Origin: Setophaga petechia
Taxonomy: Eukaryota > Chordata > Aves > Passeriformes > Parulidae
DNA length: 64,000 nucleotides
Assembly: GCA_024362935.1 (NCBI GenBank)
Contig: JANCRA010000028.1
Coordinates: forward strand, 3,694,501-3,758,500
Direction: 5' to 3'
Below the pieces are notes generated by a model. It had not been told where the DNA came from, searched no databases, and saw nothing but the letters and a program-made list of their open reading frames with translations. The position numbers and the translations under genes were made by a program. Below are positions 37,701 through 48,391 of this stretch, in pieces (positions within the stretch are counted from its first letter, which is position 1; each line of letters begins with the position of its first letter).

Positions 37701-38403
37701 CCACTTCTGCTGCTTTTAGCAGATTAGCTACTAAAGTTTCTAGGACAGTGCCACACCTCAGGATCTACCTCATCCCATCCCTCAGAATCTCTGGAGGCTG
37801 TGTGTCCATGCCAGCAGGGTGAGGATTCTGTAACATCTGCTGAGAAAGTGGTGCCTGTGTTCCCACACAGGTCAAGAGAAGCAGCTCCACAGTGTCCTCC
37901 TCCTTCATCCCAGGGCACAGACATTGTGCCTGGAATGCCTTTGTAGCTGTACCATTAGTGGTAAAAATACAGATTTCTCCATCTTTGAACGTGACACCTC
38001 CATGTCAGACTTTCCTGTCTCCTGCGGATCTGTGGGCAGATGTATAACAGTGGAGCTTTACAGCAGTAGAGTCTCTCTTACCTAAATTTTTTTTATAAAG
38101 CCCTTGCTGGGGAGCTGCTGGATCATAGTGGCTGCAGAAATAGTTGTGATGGTGGATGGGACAGTTTAGGAGAAGTAGGTACTTTACATTAAAGGTTTCC
38201 ATCTGTTTCAGAATATTCACTTGCCCCTGCAGATTGTTTGTGTGGACAGTGAAGCTGATACAGTGTCTGCTGTAGCTGCTGAGGTGGCTGTAAATACCCA
38301 GGATTAAATCCCTTGATGTGTCTAGTTAGGAGTCATTTCTCTCTCTTTGAGAACAGGGCTTGAAAACATTCCCTGGGTGACTTCTGCTCTTTGAAGCAGA
38401 TTT
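34766..38403. other. Non-coding, no recognised feature
   Basis: No exon, RNA gene or mobile element recognised by eye. Confidence 0.55.
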
Positions 38404-38485
38404 TTGAGTCTACTAATTTTTATAAAATAAAGGTGGGATGGATGTGGTTATCATTCCTCTCCAGTAATGGGCTCAGAGGACTCCC
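38404..38485 (+). repeat. Dispersed direct repeat, copy 1
   Basis: It shares CTACTAATTTTTATAAAATAAAG, TCTCCAG.AATGGGCT and AGAGGACTCCCTTGT with 39668-39747. The middle is diverged and 6-8 bp longer here. The family is unknown. Confidence 0.8.
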
Positions 38486-39667
38486 TTGTATGTGACTAAC
38501 AGTGGTTTCCATTAAATGCACATAGGACCCAGAGTACATGTGTAATTCCCTGTGTGTGTAATTTGTCCTATTCACATGAATAGTTGAAATTTCAAGCTGA
38601 TTATTGTACTGGGTAGAGCTTGTATTGAATTGTCAGGACAACATGAGAAAATTGCACTGGGTACATTCACCCATTCTAGTGTAATCCATAAATAGCCTTT
38701 ACAGTTAATTACTCCATAAATTGAAAGAAAATCTGTACCAGCAGACAAGGAGTAGTACAAGATAAATGTCATGCAAGAAGTGAGGGAAGATGCACTGTTT
38801 GAAATTGCTTTGGGAACACTCCTAGGAGGTGTGGGCTTGGGAAGGGCTGCTCTGCACTGGAGGCAGCTGCTCAGAGCTCACAGAGTGGGGCTTGGACAGG
38901 CACAGGGTGCTGCCTTTTCCCTAGAGTGCATTCTTGTTTGCTTACTTCTTTTTATTTTCTTTCTCTTCCTCTGCCTGTTTGTCTTTTATAGTCTTAATAG
39001 TGGAAATTAAGAGACCTTTGCTTTTCAAACCTACCTGATTATCCCTGGAATAGCACTAGCACAAACAGCTGCCTCCCTCAGAGACAAAGCAAAGATGCTC
39101 AGAGAGGTCAGAACCAAACTTCCCAGTCCCTCCCATTCTAACCTGGTTTTAGACATTTAGATCTTTGTGCAGGAATTTTCCATGCTGCTTTGTGTTAGCT
39201 GTGAAATGCTTCAGTCGTGGGATGTATATAAACCTCTGCTGAAGGTCAGCTGGTTCTTGAGAGCAAGGTTTAGAAGAAATAGGGGGTTTGTACCCACTTT
39301 ATGGGTAGGAAACTGAGGCACAGAAAAATTGAGGCCAGATATATAAAATGTCAAGCTGTTGCTTCCTCACTGCAGAGTGTGTGAGTTTATGAACCTAACA
39401 ATGTTCTTTTGACAGTTGTGTGAGTGGGATAAAAGCTAAATAGGAAAATGAGATGACAGGTTTCACAGCTTCCCTGTTGAGGGTATTTGGAATAAAAACC
39501 CTCTCAGTTTTGCATGCTCTGTTAGGAGAAAGTGTCAGAAATACAGAAGCATACAGTCAGAGGTGGCAAGGCTCCCTGACTGTGGATCCAGTCCTGCAGA
39601 GGTGCCCAGGTGCATTAGGAGCAAATCTGAGATGCACAAAGAGCAAAAAAAGACACAGAAGTTGAAG

Positions 39668-39747
39668 TTTGAATCTACTAATTTTTATAAAATAAAGAAT
39701 GTGATTGTCTTTTTCTCCAGCAATGGGCTTAGAGGACTCCCTTGTCT
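39668..39747 (+). repeat. Dispersed direct repeat, copy 2
   Basis: Partner of 38404-38485, about 1.26 kb away in the same orientation. Flanking sequence on both sides is unrelated, so this is either a small duplication or two fragments of one dispersed element. Confidence 0.8.
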
Positions 39748-40205
39748 TCTGCCCCTGTGATCCTGGAGAAACCTGCTGTCACATTTGCTGGTAGCACTCG
39801 TTATCTAATGAAGGTGTGGAGCTTTAAAAATCCCTGCTGTGCCCTGCATGTCTCAGTGCTGGCCCTGTGTGTGAGCCTGAGCAGGCAGAGATGTGCTGCT
39901 GGAGTCTCAGGTCGTGTTTGCAGGGCCAGATCCTGTCCCTGCCCCTGGCACAGCCTCTCTTGCTGCCCAGAGAGGAGGTGGGTGCCCCATCCCTGGGCAC
40001 ACTCAGGGCTTGCTTGGACAGGGCTTGGAGCAAACTGCTCTGGTTGGAGACATCTCTACATGTTGGAACCCTGGGAATTTTAAACTTTCTGTGCTTGAAG
40101 GCACAGACCCACAAGAGAACACTGCATTTGACCTGAGGCTGTGGAGGAGGCTTCCAAAATTGATTGATAGCACTGGAATTACAGGTGTGGAGTTGGTTAG
40201 AAGTG

Positions 40206-40637
40206 TGTAATATCAGAGGGTGGAAAACTTAGAGTTTGGGGTTTTAGAAAATAGAAATAAATATGAAGCAAGATGGATGGTTTAGGGTGGAGACAGGTTG
40301 TTCTTCTTCACGTTCTTCTTCCTTCTTTTTCATCGTTTTGGGTGATGTTTTGTAAATGGACAGAAAAGTCCACATTGCAGGCTTCCAGGGATCAGTTATT
40401 GGGTTAAAAGGGAAAATAATCCAGGTGTCAGTTCTTAATTGGATGGTTTAGTCTTAAAAGACCTTGTAACAAGAGGTTGTTGGCCATTTTGTGCCTTGCT
40501 CAGGAAAGGCTGCTGAACTCATGGTTGTGAGGCTGTTTCACTGATAAGAAATAATAAACACCTGAGTCTGAACAGGAACTGCCATCTCAAGTGCCTTCAA
40601 TCCTGACCCAGAGAAACCAATATCTACCCATTGCAGG
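40206..40637 (+). mobile_element. Solo LTR, family B, plus copy
   Basis: It starts TGTAATATCAGAGGGTGG, then AGAGTTTGGGGTTTTAG, resembling the minus-strand start of the 13314-13747 element. It contains runs of TTCTTC and an AATAAA at 40553-40558, followed by an R/U5-like stretch. The 3' boundary is a guess. This is the only LTR in the window that points with CASTOR2. Confidence 0.5.
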
Positions 40638-41269
40638 AATGTTGCACTGGATGGTTTGTGAAAGTCTCTTCACACCCAAACCATTCTGTGATCACCTCAA
40701 GTATTGTCCTCTGAGGAAGGTGACAGCTGACCAAACCATCAGCATAAATGGAAAAAATAGCAAAAGCTGCTTGGATGTGCTGACTTTTCCCCAGAATGGT
40801 CTCAAGCTTGTTGGCATGTGAGATGATTTCAGCTGGATTGGAGCTGTGGGATTTTCTTCTCCCTCCTGTGCACATAAACAATAACTTTTTGGACCTAATA
40901 ATAATTTCCTCGGCTCACAGCTGTGATGAGCTTCATCTTGCTTGGTTTGTGCTTAGATCCTAAGTCCCTTGGTGTGGGAATGCTCTGTGGCACTCAGATC
41001 AAGCTCTCACCAAGAGCTTCCTACCTCTCTCTGCTGCAAACTGCCCACGGGACCTTGCTTACAATTTATGTGGCACCAAAATCTTTGCTCACAGTTATTA
41101 AGTGTACAGCTAGCAGCCTGTGTTTTGAGGCCAAAAGAGAGGCTATTTGCATCCTCTGGGAAGTCCTGATTTGCAGTGTAACATCCCCAGGATGTTTGTG
41201 CTGCCCTGTGGGCTCCTGTGGAGGAAGCACAGTGCTGGATCACTGCCTTGTCCATGCAGCAGAGCAAGG

Positions 41270-41844
41270 TGTTGGTGGTCACCAGTTGTTGTGGTGTGTG
41301 AGGGTCCCCAGGATGAGCTGAGAGGTGAGAATTGACTCCAAGTTCTCAGAAGGCTGATTTATTATTTATGATAATATATAATTTATGTATATGTATTATA
41401 TATATATAATATATATATAAAATTTTATATTATATAATTTATATATATATATGTAATAGGTTTATTTTTATATATAATATATTTATAAATTATATAACAC
41501 ATAATTTATAAATTATATCTTTATAATATTATGGTATTATATTGAAAGAAAATTATATACTGAAACTATACTAAAGAAAGAGAAAGGATACATCTGAAGG
41601 CTTAACAAGAATGATAATAAAAACCTGTGGCAGACTCAGAGAGTCTGACACAACTGGCTATGATTGACCATTAATTAAAAACAATTCACATGGAACCAAT
41701 CAAAGATGCACCTGTTGGTAGACAATCTCCAGACCACATTCCAAGCAATCAGATAATTATTGTTTACATTGCTTTTCTGAGGCTTCTCAGCTTCTCAGGA
41801 GAAGATCCTGGCAAAGGGATTTTTCATAAAATATGTCAGTGACA
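41270..41844 (-). mobile_element. Solo LTR, family A, copy 3, with AT expansion
   Basis: The end GTCAGTGACA at 41844 and the shared blocks (CCAATCAAAGATGCACCTGTTGG, TGAGGCTTCTCAGC) place it in the same family. It is longer because an (AT)n-rich tract of roughly 160 bp has expanded inside it at about 41365-41535. The left boundary is uncertain (41270-41287). With 41270, the flanks are GCAAGG and GCAAAG, a hexamer with one mismatch. Confidence 0.8.
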
Positions 41845-42265
41845 GCAAAGCATTCTGCAGGAAGCACTTGCAGAGCAGTAAGGAGCAGAACACACAAAGC
41901 TAGCCATTGGACCAGCTTTAGAGCCCTTTCTGGATTTTAGCACACTATGGAAACTGATAGATAAATAAATATCTTTATCCTGCTTTAACCCCTTTCACAC
42001 AGCTTCCTGGAAGTGAGAAACAGAGTACTCCATTTCACAACATGAAGGAATATTCACTTTGCCTGATTTCTCAAAAGTAACGAGATTCAGGTGCTGTGTT
42101 CCACCCACTCTCCCCTCAGGATTTTGAGCTCACATGTCCAGTGAAAGAATGAAAGTTTCCTGAAATGTTTCCTGAGCAGAGATATCCAGGTCAAACGTGT
42201 GTTTTATGCAGATCTCAGGGGAAACACAGCAGTGGGTGCTGGCAGGGGCCCTGGGCTGATGGCTG

Positions 42266-42838
42266 GGGCATGGCATGGCATGGCACGGCATGGCATGGCA
42301 CGGCATGGCACAGCATGGTGTGCTCTGCATGGCACGGCATGGCATGGCACGGCATGGTGTGCTCTGCATGGCACGGCACGGCACGGCACGGCATGGCACA
42401 GCACGGCATGGCACAGCATGGCATGGCACAGCACGGCATGGCATGGCATGGCACAGCATGGCACAGCACGGCACAGCACGGCACGGCACAGCATGGCATG
42501 GCACACAGCATGGCATGGCACGGCATGGCATGGCACGGCACGGCACGGCACGGCACAGCATGGCACGGCACAGCATGGCATGGCACAGCATGGCACAGCA
42601 CGGCACAGCATGGCATGGCACAGCATGGCACGGCATGGCATGGCACAGCACGGCATGGCACAGCACGGCACAGCATGGCACAGCACAGCATGGCATGGCA
42701 CAGCACGGCACAGCACGGCATGGCACGGCACGGCATGGCATGGCATGGCATGGCACAGCACGGCACGGCATGGCACAGCACGGCATGGCACGGCACGGCA
42801 TGGCATGGCATGGCATGGCACAGCATGGCATGGCACAC
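42266..42838 (+). repeat. Degenerate GGCAN pentamer array
   Basis: About 570 bp in which nearly every 5-bp unit is TGGCA, CGGCA or CAGCA. There are a few interruptions: two copies of TGGTGTGCTCTGCATGGCA near 42317 and 42355, and CACACAGCA near 42501. Open frames of 200-300 codons exist on both strands because no unit combination makes a stop codon. Confidence 0.96.
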
Positions 42839-45800
42839 ACTGCATGGCAGCACCCACTGCTGCACCCACGGCCTCTCCAGCTCCTCCAGAGTGCTGCTGC
42901 TGACTGAGAGCTTGGAAAGATGCCAGGCTTTGGATCAGGCTTTGCAGCCTCAGATAATCCCTGACTTCATTTGAAGATGGGATTGTAAAATGCAGAGCAG
43001 TGTGGGGAGTGGGACGAGAAGCCTTTAATGAACATAAAGATCCTGTTGAATATATGTGTACATATAAACTGTGTTGCCACTTGGTGGCATTGGGCAACAG
43101 CTCTCCCACTTTATCATGACTTCTGCAATTGGCAGCACTTTTAAATTTTCAATTTTTAATAATTAATTAAGTAATTAATTTTTAATGACTTACTATTGGG
43201 GTCCTGTTATTGCAGGAGCCTTTTTCTCTATCTTTTTAATGCAAGCCAAGCTCTCCCTGCCATTTTTGCAGAGGGAAACTATAAAAGGTGAAATCATTAC
43301 AGTGTAAGCTTTCTAAAGCCAGAACATTGATCAGAAAATCCACAATATTTTTTAATTTCATTATTTCTTAATATTTGGAGTAAACTGTGGCTGAAACATA
43401 AGTCTCAAAATGATGAATCAAATGAGAAATTGGTTTGTTCAGAGTAGCAGAAGTAACCAGGGAGGAGCCCATCCCTCAGAGCATTCTGCTATAATGTAAA
43501 GTTTGTGTACTGAGTGAAGGTAAATGCTGAGGAGATGATCCAACATACCACACCAAAGGAGGAAACCAGCTGAGGGTCTTCATTTCTCTCCGAGCACTGT
43601 GATAAATCCATGATTTATCTACAGTTTCACTTGGAAGCTGAGAGGTGTCTGATTGCTGTAAAGTTGGAAAAGTCCACAGAAAACAATGCACAGAGTGTCT
43701 TTGTGGAGGGAGTTAACAGGGTGCAGTACAAGACTCACCCAGCCATGGGTGTGGGTAGGTGAAATGCATTTCTGTTGTGGAACTGTGCCTTTTCCAGTTA
43801 TTTCCCCCTTACTATAACCTTATCATGAGAAATGTGAACTCATTTAAACTAGGTACAGAAAAGGAAAGAAAGTTCTGGTGGTGTTGCCCTCTCTCAGAGC
43901 ATTTTGCACATTTTCCAGTGTAAAATGGAAAATTTGGAGTCCTTTGGGAGAGGTAGGGCTCCCTGCTAGTGCTGTGCCTCCTGCCATGCAGGGTGTTTGA
44001 ACCTGAGGGGTCTTCAGGGTGGAAAAGGTAGGCAGAAATAATGTTGTTTTCTAATGTTGTGCAGACTGACTCTGGTCAGGGTTGTGAACCTGGAGATCTT
44101 CCTTCCCTGCTCTCTGTGACTTCTTTGGCTGCTTGCAAAGACCCACGAGCTGGAATCTCACCATCATCCCAGCATCCTCCCAAGGGTATTTTGGGACCAG
44201 CAACTCACAGTATTTACAGCATTGCATAATGCTCCAGCAGCAGCAATTCAATCCTATTTGGGATTCAGCCAATGTTTGTTGTCCTCCTTGGAAATGGTAC
44301 TGATTATTGGAGCTCAGGAGCCAATTATGGCCACTGTGATAGTGACCACCTCACATCCCAGGGTGGTGTGCTGGGGAGACTGCTCTGCTCCAGCTGTGGC
44401 TGCCAGTGAGGCTCTGGACAGGCTCCATACCCTGTACCTCATCTGTGCTGTCAATAAGCAGTTTCTCACATCCTCAATGTTATTGGACATGCTGGCTGGG
44501 TTGGGTTTGCACAGGGCCTGGCATTAGTTTGGTACCTGTGCCAATGGAGAGCAGCCCCACGGGCTTTTGGAGACCAGCAGCACTTGGTACCCAGTGTGGC
44601 ATTGCCAGGGAAAATCATCCTGGACTATCACAATGATCATTTGGTGTTGAGGCTGGTGCTGTTCCATGCCAGAGACCATGGATGGAGTAATCCTGCTCTT
44701 CCAGACTGTGGTAGTTGCCATGTTGGGCAGCAAATGATGGTGATGGAGCCTGCAGGCAGCTGAGCTGCTCCTGGTGCCTCTGCAGAGCCTTACACAGCAA
44801 AACCACAACAATCTTAAGGCTTCACCCCAATGAAAGGTCAAAATGAAAACCCTGATTATAATAAACGAAACCCAAATCTCTGACCTTTTAGAGGTCATTG
44901 TCAACCAGAGTTGAGATGTGCCCCATGATCAGAAGTGGGAGTGACTGCACTCTGATAAACCAAGAGGATCCTGAGAGCCCAGCAGAGAGATTTCTGCCCA
45001 GTGGAAGGACAGGGGATGTGGCCATGCTGAGGCTGGGGGGATCTGGAGCTCTGTTCTCCTGTGGGGAAAGTGGTGGTGATGGATTGAATTCCATCCATAA
45101 CAATGAAGCTGGTCCTGGAATGTGGGCAATTCCTCATTTTGCTCTTTGTTTATTACCTTATTCTGCCTGAGTCTGTGCTAATGTTACAACTGGTGTTCTC
45201 AGCTCTCTTTGGGTTTACAGCATTCAACAGCTTCCTGGGCAAAGCACCATCCCACATGATTTATTTAATGCTATTTAGATGAATTTTTTGAGCCTTCAGC
45301 CTAGGTTTGTTTCATTAAAATTTGGGCTGTACTTTTCTATCTGGCTGCCTAGTGGAAACAGTGTCCAAAATTGGTATTTCAATCACTTCCTATATATTTT
45401 TCCAAGTTAATTGAATCATGAGAAGCAGGTTACTTAGGCAAATGCAATGGCCCTTGTCATACTTCATAGGGCCTGTTAAACACATAAACCCAGAAATTAT
45501 TAACACTTTTGAGTAGTTACAAGTGCAATGAGCAAATCAGCCTTCCTTCCCCCTGAGGAAGAGCTTGATGAGGTCTTCTTGGGGCAGCTCATCCAGCACA
45601 GCTGCTGCTGGAGTGGAATGGGATAATGCCTCTGTCCACCACAAAATACTGCATCTTCCATCAAATTCTTGGCTCAAAATTGTGTTTGAACTGGTATTTA
45701 ATGAATTGCAGTCCTTATCACCTGTACAAAGCAGGAATATCCTCTCTGTGTATAGAGCAGGGAATGAGCTGTGATCTCCCTGCCAGGAGTGAGTCATGAG

Positions 45801-47290
45801 TGGGCTTGGGCACACCTGGATGTGCCTGCTGCAGGTGGGATCACTTGGTGAGAACAGGACCCTGGCACATTTGTAGCTCAGCAGAAGTTGTTTTGAGCTC
45901 CAGCTTCTCCATGCCAGGTGATGCAGAAAGCTTGGATTTGGAGGTGATCAGCAAAAAGCTGATGAGAAAATGGTATTTTGCTGCAATAATTCACTTCAAG
46001 CACCTTGCACAGATCTCTCTGACATAAGATGCTGTTGATTAATACACAAACTTGCCTCCTCTCCCTGGTGTCTAGTTTTCATTCCATGTAAGCTCTGATT
46101 ATTAAAAAAGAAACATTGGCTTATGAAGCTAAACATCAAAATGCAGAAGCAGAGCCCTCAGTGTCCCACTGTTTGCAGTGTGTGTGCTCAGGGTTGTTTT
46201 CATGCTACACACAATTGAGGTTATTGGAGAGAGCAAAATGTGTTTGTTATTCAGGTCATTTTGGGTTTGCAGTGCTGTCAGTGTCTCAGGGAAGGGATGC
46301 CTGAGGATTCAGGGTGAGGTTAGGAATTTGTTACAGGGTGTCTGGGGCTGTACAGAAACAGCTCCCAAAGGTCTCATTGAAGGAGAAAGAAAGGATGGAG
46401 GAGCCAGGAGTGTGTGGACATGGAGAAATCCACACTTGCCTAAAGTGCCAGAGTGCTGCTGCTGGAGCACCAGCTGGGCTCTGTGCTTTCAGACTCCCAG
46501 GCTACATCTCACCTCTGAGCTGAGTGTACCCCCCTGGTACCTCTGCTGTGTCCTTGCTGCCTGGATCTGCAGCTGAGGTCAGGTTCCTTACCCCAGGTAG
46601 ATTTAGCTGGGATTATGCATTTGTTACTCTGGATTTGAACTGTTTGTTTCTATAATTTGCCAAACAAAAATCAAAAAATCCAGAGAATCCTAGAGCAGTG
46701 TATGCCTTCATTCCAGAGTCTGCATCTGCTTTTCTGGGCTGTTAATACATTAAGGGTTTTTAAAACTGTTAATAATTTGTATTAAATTGTTTCACTGCAG
46801 ATTTTAACTACCTAACCACAACAGATTAGACAAGTGGAATGGGATTATTCTTAGTATTTTCCATTTCCAAAGTAATTTGCATTATCTTTGCATTATTATT
46901 GCTTCCTTTGTAATCCCTAGTGTATGTGTTACACCATCCATCCCTTGCAGAGCTGCGTGGTTCTTGTGCAGTAGAGATGGAGGCAGGAGCCCAGAGATGC
47001 ACAGGGTGCCTGCTCTGCATCTTCACAGACCAGGGATAGTGCCCAGGCTGCTCTGCCAACCTCCATCTCCAGTCCAGGAGAACAACATTTGGGTTTAGAT
47101 TAGAGTGGGAAAATGGGAATAAAAGAGGCCAGCAGAGCTTGAGTAAAATGTTTGGAGAAACTGTATGATAGAGATTTAATTCCAAGACCACTGTGCTGCT
47201 TTGAAAATAAACCAGCTGGAGAATCCCCACAGAATTATCTTGAGAGAGATTTCAGGTTGGAGTTACAATTTAATAGAAAGATTGCAATAA
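42839..47290. other. Non-coding, no recognised feature
   Basis: No exon or clear repeat. Several overlapping short frames at 44.5-45.2 kb lack coding features. Confidence 0.55.
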
Positions 47291-47590
47291 ATGCAATGAT
47301 ACACAGAAGATTGGCACACAGAGTACAGCCTGGCACCGTGTTGGTCAGGGTGCTGATCACAGTCCTGTCAAATGATGGTTGCAGTCAAAAGCTGTGTTCC
47401 TGTGGGAGTTCTGGGTCCATCCAGTGCTGGTGGTGATGTTGAGGTTCTATAGCTCAGGTTCAGGCAGGGATGCTCAGTACCTCCCCCAGGGTGGGGAGCT
47501 TCACAGTGGAATGGTGTAATGGTGTGAGTCATAGGGGGTTTTGGGGAGTTCTTGATGGTCAAGTTACAACTCCTGTTCTGGTGGTGCCCA

Positions 47591-48049
47591 TTATGGACCA
47601 TTAGCAGAAATTACCCACTTCAGGGTGGGTGTGACTGTGCTGGTGCTTCCCCAAAGGGGAGTTACCTCAGCTGAGTCATTGGTGTAGAGAAGAAACACTA
47701 CCCTGCCTTGAAGGGTTTGCTTCTTCTCCCTTACCTCATTTAACACCCAGCTTGTGGCCTGGGGTGTCAGGTGAGGGATGGGCAGCTCCTGCAATGAGCA
47801 GTGTGTCAGGAATGATGTGGAGGGGAGTAGAATACACAGTTTGTTCAAACCCACATTGGCACTCTCCTTTTGTAACCACACAACCACCACAGGCTGTTTC
47901 CACTTGGGAAGGTCAACAGAACTGGTCACTGGCATCCAAGTGAATTGCTGAGTCCTGCAGTTCCCTGTGTTGTCCTTGACAATCTGTGTGACTCCTGCCA
48001 TGGAAACTGATGTGATCAGTACATGCAGAGTGTCACAGTGTGAGCCCAT
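47591..48049 (-). other. 152-codon open frame of unknown origin
   Basis: An open frame on the minus strand starting MGSHCDTLHVLITSVSMAG and ending at a stop after SANGP. It lies just upstream of CASTOR2 exon 3, on the opposite strand. It has no low-complexity repeat to explain its length and an even residue composition. The sequence beyond its 3' end continues into AATAAA-poor, LTR-like text ending near 47290. It could be a remnant of an endogenous retrovirus 3' region, but I recognise no motif, and chance is possible. Confidence 0.25.
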
Positions 48050-48197
48050 GGAGCAGCATGGGGGGCCGGGGGGTTGGGATAAGGGGGCTCATCTCACTCC
48101 TTGCCCTGAGGCCTGTGCTAAGCACATACTGGCACATGGTGACCTGGCTCTCTCTGCCTCCAAACCAAACCTGTGTCCTCCCCTTGTGTCTCTGCAG

Positions 48198-48391
48198 AGC
48201 TTCCTTCCTCGGAACACCTGAGCGTGGCCGATGCAACGTGGCTTGCCCTCAACGTGGTGTCTGGTGGAGGTGGCTTCTCCAGCTCCCAGCCCATCGGAGT
48301 GACCAAAATTGCCAAGTCAGTCATAGCACCCCTAGCTGACCAAAACATCTCAGTGTTTATGCTCTCCACCTATCAGACGGACTTCATCCTG
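48198..48391 (+). CDS. CASTOR2: CASTOR2 exon 3
   Basis: The acceptor ends in tctctgcag at 48197 and the donor is gtaagagg from 48392. The exon starts with the last two bases of a Glu codon (phase 1) and ends in phase 0. It encodes LPSSEHLSVADATW through STYQTDFIL, which covers the start of the second ACT-like domain. It has a run of four glycines (SGGGGFSS) where human CASTOR2 has GGGS, at the same length. It also holds the QNI triplet that distinguishes CASTOR2 from CASTOR1. Confidence 0.97.

Noticed and set aside
42130..43109. Frames of 200-300 codons on both strands (Trp-His-Gly or Cys-His-Ala-Pro repeats)
   Set aside because: Artefact of the GGCAN pentamer array; no unit combination makes a stop codon.
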